Assembly: GCA_013215875.1 (NCBI GenBank)
Contig: JABSQK010000307.1
Span: 1-40,311 of the forward strand
Direction: 5' to 3'
Source: Lentisphaeria bacterium
GTDB lineage: Bacteria > Verrucomicrobiota > Lentisphaeria > JABSQK01
DNA length: 40,311 nucleotides
Below the pieces are notes generated by a model. It saw only the letters and a list, made by a program, of their open reading frames with translations. It was not told where the DNA came from and made no database searches. This document shows positions 25,699 through 33,904 of this stretch, piece by piece. The position numbers and the translations under genes are program-made. Numbering within the stretch: position 1 is the first letter of the stretch; the number at the start of each line of letters is the position of its first letter.

Positions 25699-26613
25699 TC
25701 AATCTTTATTTTCTGAGAGGAAACTATTAATTTCTGAGAGGGTGGGGATTGATGGTTGAGCGCCAATGCGAGTAACCGAAATTGCTGCGGCAGCATTTGC
25801 AAAGCAGGCCGCTTGTTGCAGGCTTTGTCCATCAATGAGGGCTGCAGCCAGTGCACCACAAAAGGTATCACCAGCGGCTGTTGTATCTTGTGCATCTACC
25901 CGAAACGAGGCAACTTTAAACAGCGTGCTATCTTCCACAATTAACGCACCTTCCGAACCCAGTGTCAGTATGACAAAATAAGGGCCCTTTTCTGCCAACG
26001 CCATGATGCTTGTTTCGTAGCCGGTATCATCTGGGTCTTTACCAAGCAGGGCATTTGCCTCAGTTTCATTTACAATTAGACCATGAAGATCCACAATAGA
26101 AGATGCCATTTCACAAACAGGGGCATAGTTCATAATCACCTTTGTATCCACTTCCTTTGCCAGCTTAAGTACATGGTTTGCCGTATCTGCCAATAGTTCA
26201 TTCTGCAAAATAATGTAGCCCGACTCGGCAACTAAAGCAGGATCGATGTCCTCAGGAAGAAGTTTATAATTTGCCCCTGGCGCCACCCCGATACAGTTTT
26301 CTCCACCGTCTTGAATCATAATTAAAGCAGTGCCGCTTGAGGTGTTATCGACACTCTTTATATGAGACGTATCAATTCCGTCATCTTGAAATCCTTGAAT
26401 CATTCCCGGACGATAAATATCATCGCCCAGGCAGCTGACAAACGTGACCTCTGCACCTGCTCTTGCTGCTGCAACCGCCTGGTTGGCACCTTTGCCGCCC
26501 ATAGCCTGCATATAAGTGCCACCAGTGACGGTTTCGCCAGGACGTGGCAAATGATCCAGAGTCATGATGAAGTCAATATTGGAACTGCCAATAATGCAGA
26601 GGCGTTTTTTCAT
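25699..26613 (-). CDS. rbsK: Ribokinase (PfkB family)
   Basis: A 304-residue carbohydrate kinase that phosphorylates ribose at O5. The N-terminal IGSSNIDFIM and LPRPGETVTGGTYMQAMGGKGANQAVAAARAGA match ribokinase closely. The C-terminal PfkB signature DTTAAGDTFCGALAAAL contains the catalytic Asp, and the VTRIGAQPSIPT ending is typical. It lies 30 bases after the CDGSH gene on the same strand. No ribose transporter is adjacent, but a FucU/RbsD-fold mutarotase lies 2 kb away on the other strand. Confidence 0.93.
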   Translation of the reverse strand: MKKRLCIIGSSNIDFIMTLDHLPRPGETVTGGTYMQAMGGKGANQAVAAARAGAEVTFVSCLGDDIYRPGMIQGFQDDGIDTSHIKSVDNTSSGTALIMIQDGGENCIGVAPGANYKLLPEDIDPALVAESGYIILQNELLADTANHVLKLAKEVDTKVIMNYAPVCEMASSIVDLHGLIVNETEANALLGKDPDDTGYETSIMALAEKGPYFVILTLGSEGALIVEDSTLFKVASFRVDAQDTTAAGDTFCGALAAALIDGQSLQQAACFANAAAAISVTRIGAQPSIPTLSEINSFLSENKD

Positions 26614-26643
26614 ATGTGTCGAGTCAGATTAGCAACTAGCTAA

Positions 26644-26856
26644 TTAATCGTTGATTACGATATTTGTCGGATCTGCCTCGAAATTGCCATTATGTGACCC
26701 ATCGCAAAATGGTTTACTTTTAGATAATCCACAACGACAAAGTGCCACTGAGCCACCTTTGCCTTCGTTCACCTGTTCGTTGCCATCTGCATCTGTCCAT
26801 GTGGCGGTGCCTTTTACGATGATGGGGCCGTTTGGTACTGCGTTTAATTCAGTCAT
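26644..26856 (-). CDS. CDGSH iron-sulfur domain protein
   Basis: A 70-residue protein with one CDGSH motif: C40-R-C42-GLSKSKPF-C51-DGSH55. The three cysteines and the histidine are the known ligands of a 2Fe-2S cluster in this family. The N-terminal half (GPIIVKGTATWTDADGNEQ) is a short beta region as in bacterial single-domain members. ATG is preceded by AAAGGA at 7 bases. It is the probable first gene of a two-gene unit with ribokinase. The likely role is electron transfer or redox sensing (inferred from the family). Confidence 0.92.
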   Translation of the reverse strand: MTELNAVPNGPIIVKGTATWTDADGNEQVNEGKGGSVALCRCGLSKSKPFCDGSHNGNFEADPTNIVIND

Positions 26857-26965
26857 ATGTCATCCTTTTTAGTTGTCTAACTTGTTTGATTTGCCAAACC
26901 CACAATAAACCGTGTTAATTTCTTTTGCAAATTGGTAATTGCAAATCTCCAAGCTAAACTACAGT

Positions 26966-26987
26966 TATAATAAGGAAGGAGGGTGCT
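26966..26987 (+). promoter_or_regulatory. -10 TATAAT and strong ribosome site before the zincin-LdcA-FucU unit
   Basis: TATAAT at 26966-26971 is a perfect -10 but no good -35 lies 16-18 bases upstream. It is followed by AAGGAAGGAGGG immediately before ATG at 26988. Upstream, TTGCAAAT occurs twice with a 14-base period, a possible activator site. Because the -10 is so near the ATG, a transcript from it would have a very short leader, so it may not be the real promoter. Confidence 0.35.
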
Positions 26988-27575
26988 ATGAAACGTCGAT
27001 ATTTACACCGTATTCGCAATAAGCTAGTTCCTGAAATACGCGATGGTCGCTACCCCATAGTTGAAGCCTATGAGTCAATGCCAGAGATCATAAAACGCAA
27101 ACCGGGTTCAGGTTACAAACACTTACTACGCAAATCAGAGATCTATACATTTATCGAATTGATACCCGACTGGGAACTCATCTCTGAAGGCCTGGATTGT
27201 ATCATACTGGATACTTGTTTGGACGATTGCATGGGCTGGCACAGCGACAATACCATTGCCATAAGTGCCTGGGAACGGGAAATTGTCTGGCGCGACTGTG
27301 ATTATGAATTTTACACCGAGCATCGCGCAACGCTTGAACGTCTCGATGTACCCGTGGAAAAACACGGCAAAGATGTGCATATCATGTTTACCGAGAATAC
27401 CGCAAAAGCATTCCAGCTCCTGCATATATTTCTGCACGAACTGGGGCACCATCACGACCAGATGACCACAAAGAAAAAGCGAAATCCCGGCCGTGGTGAA
27501 CTATTTGCAGAAAAGTGGGCATTGGAATATGAAGAACTAATATTTGATGAGTATGTTCGACACTTTGAACTCTAA
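26988..27575 (+). CDS. Zincin-like putative metallopeptidase (HELGHH)
   Basis: A 195-residue protein of unknown family with the zinc motif HELGH at residues 150-154 in FLHELGHHHDQM, followed by RGELFAEKWALEYEE, where a downstream Glu could be the third ligand. The N-terminal part (YPIVEAYESMPEIIKRKPGSGY) shows no known domain. No signal peptide, so a cytoplasmic role is expected. The strong ribosome site fixes the start. Its last codons overlap the start of the LD-carboxypeptidase gene. Peptidase activity is inferred from the motif only. Confidence 0.7.
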   Translation: MKRRYLHRIRNKLVPEIRDGRYPIVEAYESMPEIIKRKPGSGYKHLLRKSEIYTFIELIPDWELISEGLDCIILDTCLDDCMGWHSDNTIAISAWEREIVWRDCDYEFYTEHRATLERLDVPVEKHGKDVHIMFTENTAKAFQLLHIFLHELGHHHDQMTTKKKRNPGRGELFAEKWALEYEELIFDEYVRHFEL

Positions 27576-28458
27576 GGCTGCTCTTCTAGCTCCCTCCTCA
27601 TCATTAAAAGAAAACGATCTTACGGCTGCTAGATCGTTTCTCTCATCCAGCGGAATAGAATCCATCGATTCCGCTCATTTATTTTCTCGTGAACGCTTTC
27701 TCGCTGGCAGCGACAGTGAGCGAAGCGCAGATATAAATGCTGCCTTTTCCGACACGGACATAGCATTGATTTTTACCGTACGCGGTGGCTATGGTGCCAT
27801 GCGGGTCCTGGATAAACTTGACTATGATCTAATCAGCCAAAATAAAAAACTATTATTTGGTCTATCGGACAGTTCAGCGTTGCAGCTTGCTTTGGCTAGT
27901 CAGGCAAACCTGAAATCATTTTCTGGATTATCATTAACATATGACTTAAAAAAAGACCAGCAGCTGAGTCCCAAAATTCGCGATTGTTTTAATTCTATTC
28001 TTAAGAATGAAGTCTACACTGAGACAGATTTTGAATCATTTGAAGCCCTTGAAATAGAGGGCAGGGTGTATGCATCTTGCCTCACTCTGCTTGCCTCCCT
28101 TTGCGGCTCTCCATACATACCGGACTTAAGGGACAGCATTCTGATTATTGAAGATGTAAAAGAAGAACCATACCGCATCGACCGTATGATTCAGCAGTTG
28201 AAGCTTTCCGGACATTTACAATCGCTCAAAGCTTTGATCTTTGGTGCATTCAATGGCTGCACATCAAAAGATCCGGGCGATGGTAGCATGATGGAGCTCG
28301 TAGCCGACTGGAATAAACAGCTCGATTGCCCCGTCATTTATAATTTTCCATATGGTCATATTAAAGATAGAGTGATTATTCCTGTCGGTGGCCATTTGAA
28401 AATTGCCAAAGAGACGATATTTATCTATCCTGAGACGGATCAATTAACGATAAACTAA
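27547..28458 (+). CDS. LD-carboxypeptidase, S66 family (LdcA-like)
   Basis: About 303 residues. The family cuts the L,D bond of muramoyl tetrapeptides in peptidoglycan recycling; some members process microcin-type peptides instead. KAALLAPSS opens the N-terminal domain; [20 protein letters not shown] and [15 protein letters not shown] hold the nucleophile serine region; [21 protein letters not shown] supplies the Glu; and FPYGHIKDR supplies the His. The start is uncertain: TTG 27544, ATG 27547 or ATG 27553 all overlap the zincin gene by about 30 bases, implying coupling. It is a little short of the usual start in any case. Confidence 0.9.
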   Translation: MSMFDTLNSKAALLAPSSSLKENDLTAARSFLSSSGIESIDSAHLFSRERFLAGSDSERSADINAAFSDTDIALIFTVRGGYGAMRVLDKLDYDLISQNKKLLFGLSDSSALQLALASQANLKSFSGLSLTYDLKKDQQLSPKIRDCFNSILKNEVYTETDFESFEALEIEGRVYASCLTLLASLCGSPYIPDLRDSILIIEDVKEEPYRIDRMIQQLKLSGHLQSLKALIFGAFNGCTSKDPGDGSMMELVADWNKQLDCPVIYNFPYGHIKDRVIIPVGGHLKIAKETIFIYPETDQLTIN

Positions 28459-28468
28459 GGACGCTATT

Positions 28469-28903
28469 ATGTTAAAAGGAATTTCACCGCTTTTAAGCCC
28501 GGAGCTGCTCGCCACATTATGTGAAATGGGCCATGCAGACGAAATAATTCTAGCCGATGCACATTTTCCAGGAGCGACATTTAATGCGAATGTGATTCGC
28601 GCCGATGGCTTGCTGATTCCCGATCTGCTGCGGGCAATTCTTCCATTGCTTGTACTGGATGAATACGATGATCACCCTGCAATGATGATGGATGTTGTCA
28701 GTGGCGATACTTTGGACCCGAGCGTGGAATCTGCCTATCGTGCAGCGATTGATGAATCCTACCCTGAAACTCCAGAGATATTGCGTATAGAACGTTTTGC
28801 ATTTTATGAGCGAGCTAAAAATGCCTTCGCAGTGGTAATGACAGGTGATACATCCAAATACGGAAACATCATTCTCAAAAAAGGGGTTACACCCGTTTCC
28901 TGA
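28469..28903 (+). CDS. fucU: RbsD/FucU family sugar mutarotase
   Basis: A 144-residue protein of the FucU type, which interconverts alpha and beta anomers of fucose (and other sugars). It has [17 protein letters not shown] near the N-terminus with the conserved His, [14 protein letters not shown], and [32 protein letters not shown] at the C-terminus, all characteristic. Length is normal. It follows LdcA by 10 bases with AAGGA before the ATG. No fucose catabolic genes accompany it; a ribokinase is nearby on the opposite strand. Confidence 0.93.
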   Translation: MLKGISPLLSPELLATLCEMGHADEIILADAHFPGATFNANVIRADGLLIPDLLRAILPLLVLDEYDDHPAMMMDVVSGDTLDPSVESAYRAAIDESYPETPEILRIERFAFYERAKNAFAVVMTGDTSKYGNIILKKGVTPVS

Positions 28904-28917
28904 TTAACCAGGCGGGC

Positions 28918-30495
28918 TTAGAATTTATCGCGTAATTCTTTTTGCAATTTGGGATCTTTTTCTTTTGCTATAAACTTCTTTATCGCCACCAGTAATGCAC
29001 CATCTTTATGCTTTTTTGCAGCGCGGATCAAGTGGGTGGCTGAGCGAAGCTTTATCTCTCTATTTTTAGAGCTTAATCCGAGAAGAAGCAGTTTTCTGAA
29101 ATACTGATATTCAATTTTAGTAACGACTTCCACTTTTATCGCAAGATCGATAATTTTTTTATGCTGTGCATCCAATTTACTTATCTCATAGCAATCAATG
29201 AGCTTTTTGAGAATTTGAGAATTCAGTACTTTTCCCTTAAGAATGTGAATGATTTCCATTTTTACAGCGACAATTTTTACCGGGAAGAGCTCATTCAATT
29301 TTATGATTATACTCGCCATGCCCGGACCTTTACTCTTTTTTAGCTTTCCTTTTAATTGTGCCACTTCCACAAGGATTGCCTTTTTATACAGTTCCTGGCG
29401 CTCAGACTTAGGCGAGTCTTTTAGAAATACGCGTTTTACATCAGTACCGCTCTGCCCCATATCAATGAGTGTCTTTGCAGCTTTAAGACGAACATTACGA
29501 TATTTGCTTTTTATGAACAGTTTGAAAAAACGAACAAGTGTCTCTTCTCTATATGCCACTAATCCCTTTTTAAATTTTTTGCCACGCCCTATTTTTTGAA
29601 TGAAAAAATTAAGCAGCGTGAGGTGATTATTTTCATTGTTTATTTTGTTGAGATGTTTTTTCAAAACGACATAGAGCCGTTCTGTGAATTCGGGATAATC
29701 TTTAAGCATAGTTTTTAGGTTTTTTTCATTCCCCCCGCTGATCATTTTTTTAAGTAATTTTGTGTATACCTTTTCACGCTTTCTCCGCTTCAATGCAGCG
29801 CGAATGTCGGTAAGTTCATTCTTTGTTAAAAGCTTGGCTATCCGTTTCAATTCGGCGAGATCCTGTTCGCCTTGAGGTTCGGACAGAGCGACCAACATGG
29901 CTGAACTATAGTAGTAATCACGATTTATATCTGCCAGACTCTTTTGGCAAAATTGAATAAGCCTGTTCGGCATGTTTTTATCCAGACCATCATATATATC
30001 TATCACTGTTTGAAAACTATGCGCATTATATTTCATGCAAGGCAGCAGTTGATCATACTTATTACGCTGTATCAAGTAGAGACCTATGCGACGTATATTT
30101 TCTTTTACCAGATACGTTTCAGTGGCCAATGGAAAGGAGACTGTTAAATCATGGGCATACAATGAGATAATTCTGTTCAAACTGACTTCGTCGTATTCGA
30201 ATAAACTCTTTTGCCTAAACATCAGGGAATCCTTTCCACTAATATCGCGAGGGGCACGAACGAAAATTTTGACTTTTTCTAAAATGGTTTTGTCTTTAAT
30301 TATAAGCTTGCCGGGCCGCATCTCTCCAGGGCCATAATCAGCTTGAATGTGATAGATTTCTTTCCCTTTTAGGCCGATCTCCAATAGCAACTTGCATGAG
30401 CTGCCTTTTTTATATTGATACGTTTTCACAAGGAATCGTGTGACAGCACCGGGATCTATTAAAGTATGAAATCCCTTCTTTACGCTTATTTGCAA
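28918..30495 (-). CDS. Large helical-repeat protein, main body (5' end severed by a TAA)
   Basis: A 525-residue frame of lysine-rich alpha-helical repeats, HEAT/ARM-like in style (VRLKAAKTLIDMGQSG; EIKLRSATHLIRAAKKH), with an N-terminal beta-rich segment. I do not recognise the family. The track start is a TTG at 30495 without support. The same frame continues upstream past one TAA (30589-30591) into FQTLAALSIEKLELAPGDYTIHFKS and a signal peptide beginning at ATG 30756, so the true gene is about 612 codons long. See the separate fragment entry. Convergent with fucU. Confidence 0.75.
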   Translation of the reverse strand: MQISVKKGFHTLIDPGAVTRFLVKTYQYKKGSSCKLLLEIGLKGKEIYHIQADYGPGEMRPGKLIIKDKTILEKVKIFVRAPRDISGKDSLMFRQKSLFEYDEVSLNRIISLYAHDLTVSFPLATETYLVKENIRRIGLYLIQRNKYDQLLPCMKYNAHSFQTVIDIYDGLDKNMPNRLIQFCQKSLADINRDYYYSSAMLVALSEPQGEQDLAELKRIAKLLTKNELTDIRAALKRRKREKVYTKLLKKMISGGNEKNLKTMLKDYPEFTERLYVVLKKHLNKINNENNHLTLLNFFIQKIGRGKKFKKGLVAYREETLVRFFKLFIKSKYRNVRLKAAKTLIDMGQSGTDVKRVFLKDSPKSERQELYKKAILVEVAQLKGKLKKSKGPGMASIIIKLNELFPVKIVAVKMEIIHILKGKVLNSQILKKLIDCYEISKLDAQHKKIIDLAIKVEVVTKIEYQYFRKLLLLGLSSKNREIKLRSATHLIRAAKKHKDGALLVAIKKFIAKEKDPKLQKELRDKF

Positions 30496-30588
30496 CTTAC
30501 GATCCAGTTTCTCAGACTTGAAATGTATCGTGTAATCACCCGGAGCAAGCTCAAGCTTCTCTATGGATAAAGCTGCCAGTGTTTGAAA

Positions 30589-30756
30589 TTAGCTGCCATC
30601 TTCAGAATATTGAATGTCATGGCGGTATCCATTTACAATGTGCACGGGCTCTGCATAAAGAGTCCCCAATGTAAAAATAGTAACTAAAATTATAATTTTT
30701 TTATAAGTCAAAATAGTCCTAAGTAATAGCTTATAAGCGCATTTAATATAAGACAT
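30589..30756 (-). pseudogene. Severed 5' part (signal peptide) of the helical-repeat gene
   Basis: From ATG 30756 the minus strand encodes 55 residues: a basic N-terminus, a hydrophobic segment (KKIIILVTIFTLGTLYA) typical of a signal peptide, then EPVHIVNGYRHDIQYSEDGS and TAA. The next codons in the same frame read FQTLAALSIEKLELAPGDYTIHFKS, straight into the 525-residue frame. The two parts read as one PEGA/Ig-like N-terminal domain (verb GDYTIHF) interrupted by the stop. A single base change (for example CAA or GAA to TAA) would explain it. Confidence 0.7.
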
Positions 30757-30912
30757 ACTTTCTTTTTTTCCAATCCATTTATGTCCCTCATCGTGGGTAA
30801 ATTAAATATCGAATGAATCACATTTTAGAAAAAGAATAATGACTAATTTTAGTTCTACTGCTTGCCTGCACACTGTAAGAGTGATTTAGTTTCTTTAATA
30901 AAGGAGAAAGCT

Positions 30913-31254
30913 ATGCCGGATATTGAAGTGCAAGGGTTCGACCACGTTGCAATATGGGTAACTGATTTGCGAAAATCAGCCGACTGGTACATTGAGCATC
31001 TTGGGCTGCAGGAAGCCAGTGTTTCGGGTAATCATATCTTTCTAAAAATGGCTGGAGGTCAAGTGCTGGCATTGTTTGAAGCAACGAGCCCTGAGCAAGT
31101 GGGTTCAGGGGTTCAACATATTGCCCTTACCTTGGCCCCGGGCGAATCGGAAAAGGCTTTGCACATTTTAAAGGAAAAAGGATTTCCCCTTGAACGCCGC
31201 GGACACAGTATGGGCTTCCCAGATCCAGATGGGTATTGGATACATTTTAAGTAA
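30913..31254 (+). CDS. Glyoxalase/VOC family protein
   Basis: A 113-residue vicinal-oxygen-chelate fold protein from the ATG at 30913, which follows AAAGGAGA; the track start at 30862 adds 17 unrelated residues. GFDHVAIWVTDLRKSADWYIEHLGL is the standard first beta-alpha unit with a metal-binding His; VQHIALTL supplies the second His; and FPDPDGYWIHFK is the usual C-terminal end with a ligand position. Substrate is not known; many small VOC proteins are lyases or resistance-like binders. Confidence 0.9.
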   Translation: MPDIEVQGFDHVAIWVTDLRKSADWYIEHLGLQEASVSGNHIFLKMAGGQVLALFEATSPEQVGSGVQHIALTLAPGESEKALHILKEKGFPLERRGHSMGFPDPDGYWIHFK

Positions 31255-31512
31255 CTTAGGATTTATACTGCTTAATAAGTTAATCCAGTACTCTGTAAAC
31301 ACTTATAGTATACTGAGTGTACTAGTCGCATCGAAACACAAACACTGACGAACGTATCACGGTGCTGCATGAAGAACTTGTGGCGCATTAAAGGCCGACT
31401 TCGAAGTGGTCATTCCCCAGCAGTAATACAGTACTATTGGAAAAATTCATTTAAGCCTTGAGCTGGGCGGCAAAATTTTCTATACTATGTGGAATGGATC
31501 TCCGGGAGAGAT
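31255..31512. other. Intergenic region, no gene seen
   Basis: About 258 bases between the VOC and ankyrin genes. It holds only short open frames (30 codons or fewer) and no convincing terminator or RNA structure. The region directly before 31513 has GGGAGAG as a ribosome site. Confidence 0.5.
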
Positions 31513-31908
31513 ATGTCAAATCCAGAATTAACAACTATAGAAAATGAAGAGCACGATAGAATTATGCTCGATGTGGTAGGGACGATGAATGAAAATAATG
31601 AAACAAGTATTCCAGATATTTTTCCAGAAGCAGTGCTTGTGAATGAATTGGAATATTGGGCTTCACTGGGTAATACGGGAAAAGTGAAAATGGCGCTTCA
31701 AAATGGGTCCGATATAAATGCCGCCAGTGACAATGCCTATACCGCATTACACGGCGCAGCCGAGAATGGACACATCGAGGTATTGGCAATATTGCTTAAA
31801 GAAGGGGCCGATGTTAATGCCAAACTCAATAGCGGTCAAACACCATTGGACCTCGCTCGCATGGCTGGACAGTCAGAAGCATTTTCATTCTTAGATGAAC
31901 AACGATAA
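31513..31908 (+). CDS. Small ankyrin-repeat protein
   Basis: A 131-residue protein from the ATG at 31513, which has GGGAGAG just upstream (the track start at 31489 lacks one). After an acidic N-terminal region, residues about 50-130 contain an incomplete first repeat (LEYWASLGNTGKVKMALQNGSDINAASD) and two ankyrin repeats: YTALHGAAENGHIEVLAILLKEGADVNAK and QTPLDLARMAGQSEAFSFLDEQ. Ankyrin repeats mediate protein binding; the partner is unknown. No signal peptide. Confidence 0.88.
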   Translation: MSNPELTTIENEEHDRIMLDVVGTMNENNETSIPDIFPEAVLVNELEYWASLGNTGKVKMALQNGSDINAASDNAYTALHGAAENGHIEVLAILLKEGADVNAKLNSGQTPLDLARMAGQSEAFSFLDEQR

Positions 31909-31984
31909 TAACTAGCCCGATTCTTCTTGAAAATATGTTTTATTCCCTTAAGTATTATATATCAAAATCTTAAACGGGAATTAA

Positions 31985-32365
31985 ATGACTGATAAACAGG
32001 AAAAATACTGGATCGTTGCTGGATCAATCATCATGCTGCTGGCCGTTGTACTAGGGGCCTTTGCGGCTCATGCACTGAAAGCCCAACTCAGCCCGGCATA
32101 TATGGCCGTTTTTAAAACTGCGAACCAATATCATTTTATTCATGGGCTGGCAATATTCATCTGCATGCTCATACCAAAACTAAATTATAAACTGCGTAAT
32201 GCCGCGCTCATCGCATTTAGCTCCGGCATCGTACTCTTCTCAGGAAGCCTGTACATTCTGGCTATAAGCGGAATGAAAAAGCTCGGCATGGTCACGCCCT
32301 TTGGCGGACTTGCATTCATTATCGGTTGGGCACTGCTCGCACTAGCTGCCATAAAGGCAGAATAA
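31985..32365 (+). CDS. DUF423 family membrane protein (YgdD-like)
   Basis: A 126-residue protein with four membrane helices matching DUF423: IVAGSIIMLLAVVLGAFAAHALKAQLSP, then VFKTANQYHFIHGLAIFICML, ALIAFSSGIVLFSGSLYILAISG and VTPFGGLAFIIGWALLALAA. The GAFAAHALK and TPFGGLAFIIGW segments are family hallmarks. Role unknown. It is immediately upstream of the GbsR-type operator and gene but separated by 99 bases. Confidence 0.93.
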   Translation: MTDKQEKYWIVAGSIIMLLAVVLGAFAAHALKAQLSPAYMAVFKTANQYHFIHGLAIFICMLIPKLNYKLRNAALIAFSSGIVLFSGSLYILAISGMKKLGMVTPFGGLAFIIGWALLALAAIKAE

Positions 32366-32406
32366 CTTTTTTCAGTTTTTTTTCATTTAGCACTTGCACT
32401 TTCACA

Positions 32407-32428
32407 ACTTTCACTTAATATTGAAAGT
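32407..32428. promoter_or_regulatory. Operator A: ACTTTCA-N8-TGAAAGT upstream of the GbsR/MarR gene
   Basis: A perfect 7-8-7 inverted repeat. An extra half-site ACTTTCAC sits 9 bases upstream (32398-32405), giving ACTTTCACAACTTTCAC. The repeat ends 36 bases before the regulator ATG. The near-identical element at 33009-33030 strongly suggests a shared transcription factor, most simply the GbsR-type protein itself. Confidence 0.75.
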
Positions 32429-32464
32429 ACAGGAACTATAACAAGCTGAATAAAGAGGAAGACC

Positions 32465-32977
32465 ATGTCAGATAAATTGAAAGATGCCCAGGACGAATTC
32501 TTAAACCACTGGGGCGTGGTTGGCCCGCAATGGGGGATTAATCGTACCATGGCCCAAGTACATGCCTTATTAATTATCTCAGTCGACCCAATTTCAACAG
32601 ATGACATCATGGAGGAACTGGCTATCAGCCGGGGCAATGCTCATAAAAATCTAAAAGAATTGCAGAACTGGGGGCTTATTCGAACAATCATAAAGCGCGG
32701 CGACCGCAAGGAATACTTCGAGGCAGAAAAAGATGTGCTCAAAATGTTTAAGCTTGTTATCAAGGAGCGTCGTCGTCGCGAATTGGACCCAGCCATAGAG
32801 GTGGTCACAGCCTGCGCAGAAAAAACTGTCGGAATGAAAGGCAAAGAAGCGGAACTCTTTCATAAACAAATGAAGGATATAAGTGAACTGCTTGGCACAG
32901 GTGCAAAAGTGCTCGATAAATTTTCTCAATCGGATAAAAATCTCGTTCTCACTCTACTACTAAAAACATTGAAATAG
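32465..32977 (+). CDS. GbsR/MarR-type winged-helix transcriptional regulator
   Basis: A 170-residue regulator of the GbsR branch of the MarR superfamily. WGVVGPQWGINRTMAQVHALLIIS is the signature N-terminal block; PISTDDIMEELAISRGNAHKNLKELQNWGLI is the winged-helix DNA-binding part; and GDRKEYFEAEKDVLKMFKLV follows. The C-terminal helical region probably mediates dimerisation. GAGGAAG before ATG fixes the start. It is preceded by operator A and followed, after operator B, by a four-gene operon on the same strand, so it is probably an autorepressor and local repressor (inference). The effector is unknown. Confidence 0.92.
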   Translation: MSDKLKDAQDEFLNHWGVVGPQWGINRTMAQVHALLIISVDPISTDDIMEELAISRGNAHKNLKELQNWGLIRTIIKRGDRKEYFEAEKDVLKMFKLVIKERRRRELDPAIEVVTACAEKTVGMKGKEAELFHKQMKDISELLGTGAKVLDKFSQSDKNLVLTLLLKTLK

Positions 32978-33008
32978 GAAACACACAAACTAAAAAAATT
33001 TCCGTACA

Positions 33009-33030
33009 ACTTTCACTATTTACTGAAAAT
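33009..33030. promoter_or_regulatory. Operator B: ACTTTCA-N8-TGAAAAT upstream of the membrane-protein/DCC operon
   Basis: Same 7-8-7 geometry as operator A with one arm mismatch. The wider match is ACAACTTTCACT-N7-GAAA(G/A)TACA in both places. It lies 30 bases before the ATG at 33060. Confidence 0.75.
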
Positions 33031-33059
33031 ACAATAAAATAAAAAAGGAGTAATACGAA

Positions 33060-33461
33060 ATGAACAACTACATAATGATCACCTACAGTTTGTACATTGT
33101 AATCAGCGTCGGGATAACCATTTGGGTGGGGCGCACGCTCTACAAAAACGGCCGGATATTTTTGGTGGATAGCTATGCGGGAAATATTGAGCTGGCAGAT
33201 TCTGTAAATCACCTCTTGGTGGTGGGATTCTACTTAATTAATATTGGCTTTGTTAGCCTGGCCTTAAAAAGTGGTTTGCAGCCGACGCAGAATTACGAAG
33301 TCTTCGAGGTTTTGAGCGGCAAAGTAGGAAAGGTTTTACTTGTTCTTGGTGCAATGCATTTTATGAATTTAATAATCTTTAGCAAAATGCGCAAACGTGC
33401 GATGCTATTCAAAGAACCGCCACCAGTGCCTGCAGATAGAGCTATAAAAGTAGAAGGATAA
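33060..33461 (+). CDS. Small integral membrane protein of unknown function
   Basis: A 133-residue protein with three hydrophobic segments (about residues 4-24, 50-70 and 88-108): MITYSLYIVISVGITIWVG, LLVVGFYLINIGFVSLAL and VGKVLLVLGAMHFMNLIIF. The stretch between the first two contains GRIFLVDSYAGNIELADSVNHL. I do not recognise the family, but small membrane proteins of this kind can sit beside DCC oxidoreductase genes. It is the first gene of the operon behind operator B, with GGAG upstream, and lies 5 bases before the next gene. Confidence 0.78.
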   Translation: MNNYIMITYSLYIVISVGITIWVGRTLYKNGRIFLVDSYAGNIELADSVNHLLVVGFYLINIGFVSLALKSGLQPTQNYEVFEVLSGKVGKVLLVLGAMHFMNLIIFSKMRKRAMLFKEPPPVPADRAIKVEG

Positions 33462-33466
33462 ATGAC

Positions 33467-33904
33467 ATGAAATTACTCTATGTGCTATACGATAGAAATT
33501 GTGAGTTGTGCCGGCGCTGCAAAAACTGGCTGGCCAAGCAACCGAAGTATATCGATATGATTTTTATTGCACAGCAGAGCAATCAAGTAAAAATCATAAT
33601 GCCGGATTTGGTCAATGACTTGAGCCTCGATGATTTAATTCTAGTCAGCGATACGGGTTTGGTTTACAAAGGAAAAAAGGCTTGGATCATGTGCATGTAT
33701 GCATTGAAAAACTACCGAGAATGGTCCTTGCTCTTCGCCAGGCCTGGTTTTGATGTATTGACCAGAGCAGTCGTGCATCAGATCAGTTCAAACAGAAAAA
33801 GTATTTCCGGGGCATTATTGAAATTGAATGCGAGTAACTGTGAAACGGGAAATTGTGATATTCACAGTAATGACGTGAACAAAAACAGTAGGAGAGGATT
33901 ATGA
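33467..33904 (+). CDS. DCC family thiol-disulfide oxidoreductase (DUF393)
   Basis: A 145-residue thioredoxin-like protein. The DCC motif is YDRNCELCRRC (usual form YDGxCxLC), with the first two cysteines spaced as a CxxC redox site and a third cysteine directly after. KGKKAWIMCMYALKNYREW matches the family's S/G-x-A-x-x-x-x-L region, and there is a Cys-rich tail (NASNCETGNCDIHS) not typical of the family. The stop overlaps the start of the TIGR01777 gene (ATGA). It probably acts on thiols of the neighbouring membrane protein or of an oxidoreductase; this is inference. Confidence 0.88.
   Translation: MKLLYVLYDRNCELCRRCKNWLAKQPKYIDMIFIAQQSNQVKIIMPDLVNDLSLDDLILVSDTGLVYKGKKAWIMCMYALKNYREWSLLFARPGFDVLTRAVVHQISSNRKSISGALLKLNASNCETGNCDIHSNDVNKNSRRGL

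Noticed and set aside
29249-29599. 116-residue plus-strand ORF
   Set aside because: Antisense to the lysine-rich repeat protein; Phe-rich composition is what reversed Lys codons produce.
31300-31420. Short frame ending TDERITVLHEELVAH as a possible gene remnant
   Set aside because: Only about 21 codons long with no start, ribosome site or family match.
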